Source of the DNA: Atriophallophorus winterbourni | Lineage: Eukaryota > Platyhelminthes > Trematoda > Plagiorchiida > Microphallidae | Direction: 5' to 3' | Length of the DNA: 64,000 nucleotides | NCBI GenBank assembly: GCA_013407085.1 | Contig: JACCGJ010003038.1 | Coordinates: forward strand, 1-64,000 | Shown: one piece after another, positions 1-9,732 of the stretch | Layout of the letters: each line of letters opens with the position of its first letter | How positions within the stretch are numbered: position 1 is the stretch's first letter | The notes under the pieces: generated by a model | Databases searched by the model: none | Told to the model about the DNA's origin: nothing | The model's input: only the letters and a program-made list of their open reading frames with translations | Program-made: the position numbers and the translations under genes

Positions 1-213
1 TACAATGCATGTCTAACGAATGTTGAGATTACATTATGGATACCGATATTAGGAATCATATATCCATATATAGAACAGTGGATTTATATCAACTCACATT
101 TTGAAGTATCATCGATTTCATTAATTTGAAATTACCTACTGGATTTTTGGTAATGAATGCTGCGCGTTTCAAATTTCATATATGCTTTTTATACATTTAT
201 TAGTAGGCATATA

Positions 214-462
214 TCATGTTTCTAGCCATTTATGAGCAATCTCCGTTTTTATGCAATCATGCGAAACAGAAAAAAACAGACTTAAAACCAAAGCCCTCAC
301 ATAATATATTGAATTTGACTTATGTGCTTGAACCGAGTTGCTGATATTTCGAGCGAACGCAATTGACTTTAGAACGATAAAACGAATAAACTCACTGACT
401 TTTAGTCTGGTGTTCAATGACGTCCGTCTACGAAATCGTTTGGAGCCAACTGTGCCCATCAA
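214..462 (-). other. Repeat X, 82-codon conserved open frame, copy 1
   Basis: The frame recurs at 7366-7569 (shorter) and 21646-21894 with only a few substitutions and the same C-terminus (ending AHKWLET). I do not recognise the product. It is lysine/arginine-rich at the N-terminus with a hydrophobic stretch near residues 55-70. Three near-identical copies could reflect recent duplication rather than selection on protein. The surrounding non-coding sequence (1-860) is equally conserved between copies, which argues against a real gene. Confidence 0.25.
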
Positions 463-867
463 ACTGCGGATCTGGTTTCGTTATCGCAAACGCGGTTCAC
501 ATACTCCGCTCGGGGATTCACATCAATAAACAGCGAACAGTGTTACAGTGAACAAAGACAATTTTTGGCCTTATTAATATCGCTCAAACTCCGCTTCGCG
601 GTCATAACCGATCAATAATCTAGTGTTCGATATTCGAGTGAACATAAATCGACAAAAAATATCTTTTCCATTAGAATCTGTCCACCGATACCAAAATTCA
701 AATTCTGGAAACCAATACCGTCTTTAGTTGTTTCTTCTGATATTGCATAAGGATAATGTTTCAGTTCTAACGCAGAAGTTTCGTCAGACCAAATTTGTGA
801 ATTCGGACAGGGAACGTGATTAAATAGCATTCTAATCATCAAGAACTCTGTTTCTCTATAGCTCTTA

Positions 868-1125
868 GCTGTGTTGTTGTTGGTCTCGTTCGTTCAATAT
901 CGACCCTGGATGTACATCACAAGCGCGTGATGGTTTCATGCGCTGCAGCATTTAGAATGACTCAACATTCTGATTCGGGAGTGGCAATCTCTCCAGCAGT
1001 GTTCCAAGCGATAAGTAGTACTCAGTCGATCGGCGTCAGTCGCACGCCAGGGGGTGATCTGCGATGAGCCAACAAGAGCTGTATCTGCCCTTTACCAGTT
1101 TGGACATAATGCTTCACACAGTGTT
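868..1125 (-). mobile_element. RTE-like LINE, 3' terminal fragment
   Basis: The sequence begins with GTTGTTGTTG (CAA repeats on the element strand) and continues as the 3' end of the RTE family whose best copy lies at 42601-45264. The part encoding the C-terminal CxxC zinc-finger-like region is recognisable but decayed, and homology fades near 1125. It sits inside the tandem duplication (second copy near 8035-8285) and directly follows X sequence, as another RTE tail does near 22310. So the X-RTE junction is older than the duplications. Confidence 0.7.
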
Positions 1126-1728
1126 GAAGCATAGCCACACATTGCTCAACTATGAAGCACTTTTTATAACGGGTCTGCTAGAGAGTGGAGAAATATATAT
1201 ATATATCACTTCACTTACCTCGGTGCAATGTTTGCGAAATTTATCGCCATCTGTTCGGCTGATCTCGCCACATATCAGCCATATGCGATGCAACAGATCT
1301 GATGATGACAAACATAAAGATCAGTTCAAAATATCTAAAATCGAATTACAAGATGAATCGCTGTTGATAGGTCTATATATATTTATATATGAGAATGGAA
1401 ACATTCATGTAACACCGGGCACGCTATGGGATTTTACGCGCGGTTAATTGAGAGCATCCTGCCGATCAACTGGATGAAATATTAACAGTTTAACCCGGGA
1501 AGTGATATACAGAAATTTAACATAGGCTCTCTCATTTAATTTTGAATAATGCATTTTTGTTAAACATTTACTCTATCTAAACACTGTTTAAATCTAAATA
1601 CTTGACGATCAGCTTTGGCGCACCTCGAGGATTAATAACCTTTCGACTGCTCTAATGCTTTGGTTTATAGTATCAAGTGGAATAAATGAACCGTTGCGGA
1701 GATATGGCAGACTACCTGGGAACTTGAT
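1126..1728. other. No recognised gene
   Basis: AT-rich sequence with short TA runs at about 1195-1205 and 1372-1392. It contains a 127-codon frame (1064-1447) that starts inside the RTE tail, resembles no family I know, and is broken differently in the second copy (8257-8568). The last ~200 bp may be decayed PLE coding sequence upstream of the recognisable C-terminus. Confidence 0.5.
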
Positions 1729-2016
1729 ATGGAGAACAAACAGCTCAAGCAATGCATCAAGAAACTACCACAGGAAGAGTTTCAGGCAATAATCAAGAAC
1801 TCAACGTTAGCTATATATGTGATGGAAACTGGCCAACATTTGGAATTTGACAATATGTATGTATCGCGGTCTACAATATTGCATAATAACGAACGCTTGC
1901 ATAGGAAGGCATTTGAATTCACTAAACCTAGAACACATGCAGTTAACAAGTTAGATCGGGCTGAAAGCTCCACAATAGAGTACTCGACGCGGAGAGTGGC
2001 AAATATTAATTAAGGT
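1729..2016 (+). pseudogene. Penelope-like element, C-terminal coding remnant
   Basis: The 94-residue frame matches the C-terminal region typical of Penelope-like elements, which follows the RT and belongs to or adjoins the GIY-YIG endonuclease. Visible landmarks are VMETGQHLEFDN near residue 30, NERLHRKAFE near 61, and the NKLD...STIEYS end. Related remnants lie at 17207-17560 (-), 36390-36840 (-), 56246-56464 (+) and 63490-63635 (+). No RT domain precedes it, so it is a 5'-truncated dead copy. The 540-bp deletion in the second duplicated block removed exactly this piece. Confidence 0.7.
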
Positions 2017-2312
2017 TAAATTCTGCCCAATTTTCTTAATTGAATTTCTAGCCAAGTTAACTTCATGCACAATTGTCACATGTTTAGCCATGCACGTGTG
2101 AAACATTGCCCATTTTCACGCTGTGATTGGCAATAGGCTAATTTTGGCATTGTCTACGTGACTCGCCATCCCTGGGATTTCAATGAGCTGTTTAGTGATA
2201 CGATCATCAGAAAGTGTTGGTTGGTGTGCGACTTAATGATGTTCCGTGTTCTGATTAAAACCCTTGGTCTGAGGAAAGTTCTGTCAAAAGCGAAGCGCTC
2301 AAAACTCCAGTA
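2017..2312 (+). mobile_element. PLE 3' tail with degenerate hammerhead
   Basis: This non-coding tail is shared with 52010-52345, 53430-53637 and 56465-56765; landmarks are GCACAATTGTC and GGGATTTCAATGAGCTG. Its end (about 2262-2312) aligns with a hammerhead core: GGT, CTGAGGA, a stem-II region, then GCGAAGCGCTC. The A-to-G change in the GAAA box should abolish cleavage. The partner copy at about 8877-8925 has the same change. Confidence 0.55.
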
Positions 2313-2358
2313 ACAGAAAAAAGAATGTTTGTAATGAATCGGTGAGAGCAGTCTATTG

Positions 2359-2402
2359 GAAACATTTCGCTTCTATCTCAGAAGATTCGTCAGACCAATG
2401 GT
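2359..2402 (-). ncRNA. Hammerhead ribozyme-like motif of PLE type
   Basis: On the minus strand: GGT, CTGACGA, an extra AT, the hairpin CTTCT-GAGAT-AGAAG, then CGAAAT and GTT. That gives the conserved CUGANGA and GAAA boxes, a perfect 5-bp stem II and a GUU cleavage triplet. Stem III would be minimal (AUGU folding on itself), as described for PLE hammerheads. Stem I is ATTGG with CCAAT, next to a U-U mismatch. One or two extra nucleotides between CUGANGA and stem II recur in all PLE-type copies here. Activity is uncertain. Confidence 0.55.
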
Positions 2403-2790
2403 GTCAGTATGAACAGAGATCAGGCATAAATTTCATTAACCTGACAAATCCGAAGCTGGTTAAGAACTGCACAGGTCATGGTGGTGCTGCACTCGTTAAC
2501 TTAGACAGGCGCGATCAACATCAACTGACGCACCACCACCCTTACGTGAAGTATAAACCCTCAATTGTTTTGGTCTTGGTAGGTGTGAATCACATCTGTT
2601 GATAGATTAGCCCCAATAAGTAATCCGTGCACACTCTAGGGGTCACGCACGTTAATGTTTATCCAATGCAGAACCGGACACCAGATTGTTGAGATATCTG
2701 CCAAATCCACCTTATTGACTGAATTCTTGCCAGCATTTGTCATCTCAACCGCGTCTTTGTATAAAAGCAATGAGAAATTGAACTGGAGCC
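2403..2790 (-). pseudogene. PLE C-terminal end, opposite orientation
   Basis: The minus strand encodes decayed PLE C-terminal sequence (AVEMTNAG, NSVNKVDLADISTIW, then a stop region) between about 2640 and 2770, followed by tail sequence and the hammerhead at 2359-2402. It aligns along its length with 16985-17330 (-). The plus-strand PLE end (1729-2312) and this one lie tail to tail, separated by about 50 bp. Confidence 0.6.
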
Positions 2791-2802
2791 CCTCACTTCC
2801 GA

Positions 2803-3114
2803 TTGGAAAGACACAGTGAGTTTGAGCGTCTTCGGTCTACAGCCTGTGAGTTTGAGCATTTGCTAGGCGATTTCCTTACTGTCTATTCCGGATGGGTTCG
2901 TAGTATCAATAAAAACAACGTCACGGATACTAATTTCCGAATTCATCTCACAGAAAATGTTATTTACACCTTTGATTTTGCTTTGCGACATCTTCAAAGC
3001 TACGGCAAACAATTTTGCTTACCAACTTTAAACGAGATTTATCGGTGTACAACAAACGATGGAGATGCCCAGCGAATCCATATCAAACTCATCATAATTG
3101 GGAGATTTTTATAG
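2803..3114 (+). other. 103-codon open frame, probably not a gene
   Basis: The frame is identical at 9421-9732, but that follows from the segmental duplication. No domain is recognised. Its last ~20 codons read through the GGAGATGCCCAGCGA core of the ~355-bp repeat unit, so it is a chance frame crossing a repeat boundary unless transcript data say otherwise. Confidence 0.15.
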
Positions 3115-4630
3115 GGATTCATCTCAATGGTTTCATGAATAACTAGGATGATGGCGTTTGCTCAATTCAATCGAAGGACCTACTTGCGTTGGACTTCAAC
3201 ATGATCGAATCAAAATGGGTTCATGTCAAACACATCTCGTAAATTAACCATGGAAGTAATCCTGCCTTTATTCATGACCCTTTTAATTTCTTTTATATCA
3301 CCCTGAATGTTGCTAATAATGGTTGCCATATTATTCATTATTTCAATCTGAGTCTATATATATGATATCTGACATACGTTTTTGAGTTTAAATTCTAGGT
3401 GTAGGCGAAGCGATGGAGATGCTTCGCGATTCAACATCATACCCATCTGGATTGAGAGGATTCAAAATGGATTCATCGCTATGGTTTCATGGATAACGAT
3501 AATGGATGCGTTCGCTCAATGCAATCAGATGACCTTCGTGCGGGGGACCTGAATGTGATCGATTTGAGAGGGATTTAAGGCTGAACACTCAGTTTGATAT
3601 AAAAGAATTTAAAAAAAATGAATGTGAATATAGCCAGGGTGATATCTCTGGTTTAATATCATAGCAGTGTTTTGCATTAAACCCCTCTTGAATCGATCAG
3701 ATTTAGGTCCCTCGCACGAAAGACATCTGATTGAATCGAGGGAACGGATCCCTGCTCGTTATCAATGAAACCGTAGAGATGAATCCATTTTGAATTCTCT
3801 CAATCCTGATCGGTATGATGTTGAATCGCGAAGCATCTCCATCGCTTCGCCTACACCTGATAAAATTTAAACTCAATTACGTATGTCAGATATCATATAT
3901 ATGGACCTAGGTTGAATTGATGAAAAATATGCATCCATTATTAGCTACCTTCAGGGTGATATAAAAGAAAATTAAAGGGGGCATGAATAAAGACAGGATG
4001 ACTTCCACGGTTAATTTACGAGAGGTGTTTGACATGAACCCGTTTTAAATCGATCATCTTGAAGTCAACCGCACGTTGGTCCTTCGATTGAATTGAGCTA
4101 ACGCCATCATCCTAGTTATTCAAGACAACATCGAGATGAATCCATATTGAATTCTCCTAATTATGATGAGTATGTTATTGATTCGCTGGGCATCTCCATC
4201 GTTTGGCGTACACCTGATCAAATGCAAACAGAAAAACGTATGTCAGATATCGAATATAGGGAACTAGGTTGAATTGATGACAAATATGCAACCATTAGTC
4301 GAAAAACTCGGTTAGATATAAAAGAATTTAAAAAAGGAATGTGAATATAGCCAGTGTGTTATCTCTGGTTTAATTTCATAGCAGTGTTTGGCATTAAATC
4401 TCGCTTGAATAGATCATATTTAGGTCCCCCGCACGAAGGTCATCTTTTTTAAACCGAGGGAACTCACATATCCTCGTTATCCATGAAACTAAAGAGATGA
4501 ATCTATTTTGAATTCTCCCAATCCCGATGATTATAATATTGAATCGCGAAGCATCTCACTCGTTTGGCGTACACCTGATCAAATGCAAAGAACAAAATGT
4601 ATGCCAGATATCAAATATATGGTCTTAGTA
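3055..4630. repeat. Palindromic array of ~355-bp units, copy 1
   Basis: Units are marked by GATTCGCTGGGCATCTCCAT in one orientation and ATGGAGATGC...GCGATTCAA in the other. Reverse-orientation markers are at about 3060 and 3412; forward markers at about 3821, 4179 and 4541, so the spacing is 352-362 bp. Orientation flips near 3620-3640, making a palindrome with arms of about 600 bp. Each unit also carries a conserved CACCTGAT...CAGATATC segment and a TATATATGG run. No coding potential is seen. Confidence 0.85.
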
Positions 4631-4784
4631 TGAGATTCAAGATTCAAGATCTCTGGTTTAAAAACAATTAACATTACAACAACCTCAGATTGGGACTATG
4701 GGTACAAATGTACTTGTAATGTTGAAATAAAATTGAAATCAATGGGACGATGCTAGTTCATTAATAGTTGGGGGCAAAATTCGG
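4631..4784 (-). mobile_element. CR1-like LINE, 3' tail fragment
   Basis: The minus-strand tail ends in TTGAATCTTGAATCTC and matches the 3' end of the larger copy near 58712-58880; both contain GGCAAAATTCGGATT and AATGGGAC on the plus strand. Only about 150 bp remain before RTE sequence begins at 4785. The tandem heptamer-like tail (TTGAATC) recurs at other copies of this family. Confidence 0.65.
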
Positions 4785-5690
4785 ATTGTTGTTGTTGTTG
4801 GCTTCCTTTAGTCGATGTCGACCATAGATTTACATCAAAATCGCATGAATGTTCATGTTCTACAGCTTTTGGAATGACTAAACAATCGCTCCCACAGCGC
4901 TGGCAACGATAGTTAGAACTCAGTTGTATTGCATCAGTTGCACGCCGGCGGCGTGATCTGCGTTTAGCAGCCAACCGCTATATCTTCTCCTCCCCAGCTT
5001 GCAGACGACGCTTCACATAATGCCTCAAATGTGAGAGGTCAAGAGCAAGATCTTCATAACTCGCTTGATCAATGCTAAGAGCTTTCATATCTCTTTTGCA
5101 AACATCTTTATACCGCAAGTACGGTCTGTCCAATCGTCCACTTCCTAATTGCAACTCAGCATAGCGTAGATCTTTCGGAAAACGACCATGTTCCATTCTG
5201 TAGACAGGACCAAGCGACCGCAGGCGGCGCTGTCGCAATAGGATGAACATGCTCTGTAGACCAGCTTTTGAATGCACTTCAGCACTAGTCACTCTGTCCA
5301 TACACGATTTGTTCAAGATACGAAGGATGCTTCGTAGATGGAAAGCATTCAGCTTCCGTTCGTGTCTTGCGTGGATTGTCCAGGTTTTACTGCGGTAAAG
5401 TAAAGCATTTAGTACGCACGCGCTGTATACCATCATCTTTGTCTTTACAGTCAATTTGCGGTTAACCCAAAAACGAGAGCTCAATCGGGACAAAACGACA
5501 GCTGCTCTGCCAATCCGCTTATCAATCTCCGTGTCTAACGAGAGGTTATCCGCAATGGTTGAACCAAGGTATGTGAAATGATGTAGTGATTCAAGCTGAT
5601 AGTTTCCAACAGTGATGATGGGAGGAGATACAGTCCCTTGACCAAGGACTTTGGTCTTCCTCATGCTGATTGTTAGCCTAAAGTATTTGC
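4785..5690 (-). pseudogene. RTE-like LINE, C-terminal third
   Basis: The minus strand, read from 5690 to 4978 and past a stop to about 4800, encodes the region after RT motif C: LTISMRKTKVLGQGTVSPP, YLGSTIADNLSLDTEIDKRI, the conserved YRMEHGR and KDVCKRDMKAL blocks, and CQRC of the C-terminal finger. It matches the 886-codon copy at 42664-45324 with many substitutions. A stop follows GEEKI, and the finger lost its second half. Sequence upstream of 5690 is X repeat, so this copy was inserted 5'-truncated into X. Confidence 0.85.
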
Positions 5691-6560
5691 ATAGATAAGC
5701 ATATGTGAAAATTTGAAGTGGGGGGTTTGAAGCTGGATCGGGAAGTGTCAACGCCTGGGCGTAATGCAAGTAAGGATATCCTCTATGGCTCAATAAAACA
5801 GCTGCTATGAATTTATACAACGTGTTGTATTTACCATTTCATTTGTTGTCTATAAACATTTCAGCTAGATTCGAACCGAAGAGGAGAGTAATGATATTGC
5901 TCGCAAATAAAATACAACAAAACGTTTCAAGGCAGATCAATTGATTCACAAGGGGCGTTACAATTATTGTCGGTTGAGCATTTTTTATCAATCTCTTCAA
6001 AGTTTTACAATGCATTTCTAACGAATCATTAGCTCACATTATGAGAAAGAAATCTGAGAATCATTATTTCCATATTCAGAACAGTGGATTTACATCAACT
6101 CACATTTTGATTCATTGTATGTCATAGATTGTTCTTTGTCGATTTATCGCTTCGTGCATATCGTTGGACTGGGGGACGCCGATATGTATATGGCGAAATC
6201 GTATGTTCTATGAATCTGCATGATATTTTTCAAAGAAAATCTTTTTGAAAATATATTCGAATTGTAACAAAAAGTGATCAGTTGGCTCAACATAACTCAC
6301 GTATTATACCTTGCTGACAACTGGTTCCATTTCTGCGCGAAACAGTACCGTTCGGGTGATACGCATCGATGTTCATATCTCTAGTTAATAATCCAAGCCA
6401 TATCATACTCGTTGGAATTTTCGAGATTTGTGTTACTTGTAATTCTTGCCTTAACGCGAATTCCGTGTGTCCAGGAAAGTGCATATCTTCGATCCATACA
6501 CTGATACTTCCTTCACAGTGTCTTAAATGACCGATGTAATTCAACATTCACTTACCATGC
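5691..6560 (-). repeat. Repeat X, divergent copy with conserved frame
   Basis: This copy aligns with 20690-21540. The minus-strand frame 6287-6547 (86 codons) aligns with a decayed frame at 21200-21510; shared stretches include ISVWIEDM against ISGCLEDM and WLGLLTRDM against WLGWITGDM. The positions that agree at protein level suggest the X family once coded for protein. I do not recognise the family. Non-coding spacers between the coding-like blocks could be introns or decayed sequence. Confidence 0.4.
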
Positions 6561-7152
6561 GCACGTAAACATGGCTCGCTGATGCAGGGAACAATGCACA
6601 CAACGATTTACACCTATTCTTTTGAGGTTTTTACACAATGTCCTTATAATTGTATGTTTTTTGCAAGGTAAATAATTCATATACGATGGATGCGTGGTAT
6701 AGGGTTCCCTGACATGTGTAATAAACGCGTTTGCAAAATTGGCTTTCTATTGTGTTTTGGGATTTAGGTGTGAACTAAAAATTCGAAGCAGTTTCAATTC
6801 GGGAATGAATCGTGACGATATAGATAAGCGTATGTGAAAATTTGGAGTGGGAGTGTTGAACCTGGATCGAGAAGTGTCAAAGCCTTGGTAATTAACGTAA
6901 TGCAAGTGAGGATAACCTGTATTGCCGTGGTTCATCTGACGTGAATAATCATGAATCCAGCCCATAGAAATTTATACATGTTGTATTATACATTTCAGTT
7001 GATGTATTTAAACATGACAGCTAGATTTGAACTTAACATGAGAGTGTTTACTATTGAAATATCTCAAAAAGTTCAAATGCAGATCAAGTGATTTAGAATG
7101 GGTGTGGCAAGTCTTGTCAGCTTAGCATTTGATATTCATCTCTTCAAAATGT
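6561..7152 (-). repeat. Repeat X, central part
   Basis: The minus-strand frame 6747-6965 begins GWIHDYSRQMNHGNTGYPHL. It aligns at protein level with the decayed minus-strand copy at 20700-20800 (GWI.EYSRQINQGYAGY) and with the piece upstream of the RTE fragment near 5700-5790 (GYPYLHYAQ). Product unknown. The first ~200 bp (6561-6750) hold nothing recognisable. Confidence 0.4.
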
Positions 7153-7365
7153 TACAATGCATGTCTAACGAATGTTGAGATTACATTATGGATACCGATA
7201 TTAGGAATCATATATCCATATATAGAACAGTGGATTTATATCAACTCACATTTTGAAGTATCATCGATTTCATTAATTTGAAATTACCTACTGGATTTCT
7301 GTTAATGAATGCTGCGCGCTTCAAATTTCATATATGCTTTTTATACATTTATTATTAGGCATATA

Positions 7366-7569
7366 TCATGTTTCTAGCCATTTATGAGCAATCTCCGTTT
7401 TTATGCAATTATGCGAAACAGAAAAAAACAGACATAAAACCAAAGCCCTCACACAATATATTGAATTTGACTTATGTGCATGAACCGAGTTGCTGATATT
7501 TTGAGCGAACGCAATTGACTTTAGAACGATAAAACGAATAAACTCACTTATTTTTAATCTAGTGTTCAA
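7366..7569 (-). other. Repeat X, conserved frame, copy 2
   Basis: Same frame as 214-462 and 21646-21894, ending in the same AHKWLET, but a stop just upstream of its start shortens it to 67 codons. It is nearer to the third copy than to the first (shared FAQNISNSVHAHK). Function unknown. Confidence 0.25.
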
Positions 7570-8034
7570 TGACGTCCGTCCACAAAATCTTTTTCAGCCA
7601 ACTGAGCCCATCAAACGGCGGAACTGGTTTCGTTATCGTAAACGCGGTTCTCATACTCCGCTCGGGGATTCACATCAATAAACAGCGAACAGTGTTACAG
7701 TGAACAAAGACAATTTTTGGCCTTATGAATATCGCTCAAACTCCGCTTCGCGGTCATAACCGATCAATCCATCGTAGTGTTCGATATTCGAATGACATAA
7801 ATCGAACAAAAAAATATCTTTTCCATGAGAATCTGCCACCGATACCAAAAGTCAAATTCTGGAAACCAATACCGTCTTTAGTTGTTTTCTGATATTGCAT
7901 ACGAGGATAATGTTTTCAGTTCTAAGAGCGAGTTTCGTAGACCAAATTTGTGATTCGGGACAGGGGAACGTGTTAAATAGCACCGATTCTAATGCATCAA
8001 GAACTCGGTGTCTCATTAGCTCTTAGCGTGTGTT

Positions 8035-8285
8035 GTGGTCTCGTTCGTTCAATATCGACCCCGGATGTACATCACAAGGCGTGATTGGGTTTCAGGAGGG
8101 ATGCAGATTTAGAATGACTCAACATTCTGATTCGGGAGTGGCAATCTCTCCAGCAGTGTTCCAAGCGATAAGCAGTACTCAGTCGATCGGCGTCAGTCGC
8201 ACGCCAGGGGGTGATCTGCGTTGAGCCCTTAAGAGCTGTATCTGTCCTTCACCAGTTTGGACATAATGCTTCACACAGTGTTGAA
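8035..8285 (-). mobile_element. RTE-like LINE, 3' terminal fragment (duplicate)
   Basis: Duplicate of 868-1125. The leading GTTGTTGTTG has shrunk to GTTGTG, and several small insertions or deletions occur at the left border. Same family as 42601-45264. Confidence 0.65.
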
Positions 8286-8876
8286 GCATAGCCACACATC
8301 GCTCAACTATGAAGCACTTTTTTATAACGGGACTGCTAGAGAGTGGAGTAATATATATATCACTTCACTTACCTCGGTGCAATGTTTGCGAAATTTATCG
8401 CCATCTGTTCGGCTGATCTCGCCACATATCAGCCATATGCGGTGCAACAGATCTGATGATGACAAACATAAAGATCAGTTCAAAATATCTAAAATCGAAT
8501 TACAAGATAAATCGCTGTTGATAGGTCTATATATATATATACAGATGGGAATGGAAACATTCATGTAACACCGGGCACGCTATGGGATTTTACGCGCGGT
8601 TAATTGAGAGCATCCTGCCGATCAACTGGATGAAATATTAACAGTTTAACCCGGGAAGTGATATACAGAAATTTAACATAGGCTCTCTCATTTAATTTTG
8701 AATAATGCATTTTTGTTAAACATTTACTCTATCTAAACACTGTTTAAATCTAAATACTTGACGATCAGCTTTGGCGCACCTCGAGGATTAATAACCTTTC
8801 GACTGCTCTAATGCTTTGGTTTATAGTATCAAGTGGAATAAATGAACCGTTGCGGAGATATGGCAGACTACCTGGG
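8286..8876. other. No recognised gene
   Basis: Duplicate of 1126-1725: AT-rich, with TA runs near 8350 and 8528-8541. A 103-codon frame here ends differently from its partner at 1064-1447, which argues against coding function. Confidence 0.5.
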
Positions 8877-8976
8877 AACTTGGTCTGAGGAAAGTTCTGT
8901 CAAAAGCGAAGCGCTCAAAACTCCAGTAACAGAAAAAAAAGAAAGCTTGTAATGAATTGATGAGAGCAGTTTATTA

Positions 8977-9019
8977 GAAACATTTCGCTTCTATCACAGA
9001 AGCTTCGTCAGACCAAGGG
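8977..9019 (-). ncRNA. Hammerhead ribozyme-like motif of PLE type
   Basis: Minus strand: GGT, CTGACGA, one extra A, the perfect hairpin GCTTCT-GTGAT-AGAAGC, then GAAAT and GTT. This copy has the canonical G-C closing pair and a fully paired 6-bp stem II. The partner at 2359-2402 differs inside both stem-II strands, yet five pairs are kept there. Stem I is weak (GGT against TCT), so self-cleavage is doubtful. Confidence 0.55.
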
Positions 9020-9408
9020 TGTCAGTATGAACAGAGATCAAGCATAAATTTCATTAACCTGACAAATCCGAAGCTGGTTAAGAACTGCACAGGTCATGGT
9101 GGTGCTGCACTCGTTAACTTAGACAGGCGCGATCAACATCAACTGACGCACCACCACCCTTACGTGAAGTATAAACCCTCAATTGTTTTGGTCTTGGTAG
9201 GTGTGAATCACATCTGTTGATAGATTAGCCCCAATAAGTAATCCGTGCACACTCTAGGGGTCACGCACGTTAATGTTTATCCAATGCAGAACCGGACACC
9301 AGATTGTTGAGATATCTGCCAAATCCACCTTATTGACTGAATTCTTGCCAGCATTTGTCATCTCAACCGCGTCTTTGTATAAAAGCAATGAGAAATTGAA
9401 CTGGAGCC
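9020..9408 (-). pseudogene. PLE C-terminal end (duplicate)
   Basis: Duplicate of 2403-2790, near-identical. It carries the same decayed NKVDLADISTIW-type C-terminus on the minus strand. Confidence 0.6.
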
Positions 9409-9420
9409 CCTCACTTCCGA

Positions 9421-9732
9421 TTGGAAAGACACAGTGAGTTTGAGCGTCTTCGGTCTACAGCCTGTGAGTTTGAGCATTTGCTAGGCGATTTCCTTACTGT
9501 CTATTCCGGATGGGTTCGTAGTATCAATAAAAACAACGTCACGGATACTAATTTCCGAATTCATCTCACAGAAAATGTTATTTACACCTTTGATTTTGCT
9601 TTGCGACATCTTCAAAGCTACGGCAAACAATTTTGCTTACCAACTTTAAACGAGATTTATCGGTGTACAACAAACGATGGAGATGCCCAGCGAATCCATA
9701 TCAAACTCATCATAATTGGGAGATTTTTATAG
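9421..9732 (+). other. 103-codon open frame (duplicate)
   Basis: Same translation as 2803-3114. Not recognised; probably a chance frame crossing into the ~355-bp array. Confidence 0.15.

Larger units (their letters stand above)
1..4643. repeat. Segmental duplication, copy 1 (composite repeat)
   Basis: This block recurs at 7153-11411 with an initial offset of 7152 bp. Shared order: X repeat, RTE tail, unclassified AT-rich part, PLE end, and a palindromic array of ~355-bp units. Identity by eye is very high from about 2400 onward. Copy 1 keeps a 540-bp stretch (about 1727-2266) that copy 2 lacks; both breakpoints carry the microhomology TTG. The left limit is the window edge, so the true unit may be larger. 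The right limit (4643) lies in the TTGAATC-type tail of a CR1 fragment. Confidence 0.9.

Noticed and set aside
1064..1447. 127-codon open frame
   Set aside because: Starts inside an RTE tail and is disrupted differently in the duplicate at 8257-8568.
2803..3114. 103-codon frame identical in two places (also 9421-9732) as a conserved gene
   Set aside because: The identity is explained by the segmental duplication, and the frame runs into a non-coding repeat unit.
4200..4250. CACCTGATCAAATGCAAACAGAAAAACGT-like segments of the ~355-bp units as hammerhead ribozymes (split here: CCTGATCAAATG, GCAAACAG, AAAAACGT)
   Set aside because: The words resemble variant A, but CUGANGA reads CTGATCA, stem II does not pair and GAAAC is AAAAC in the copies examined.
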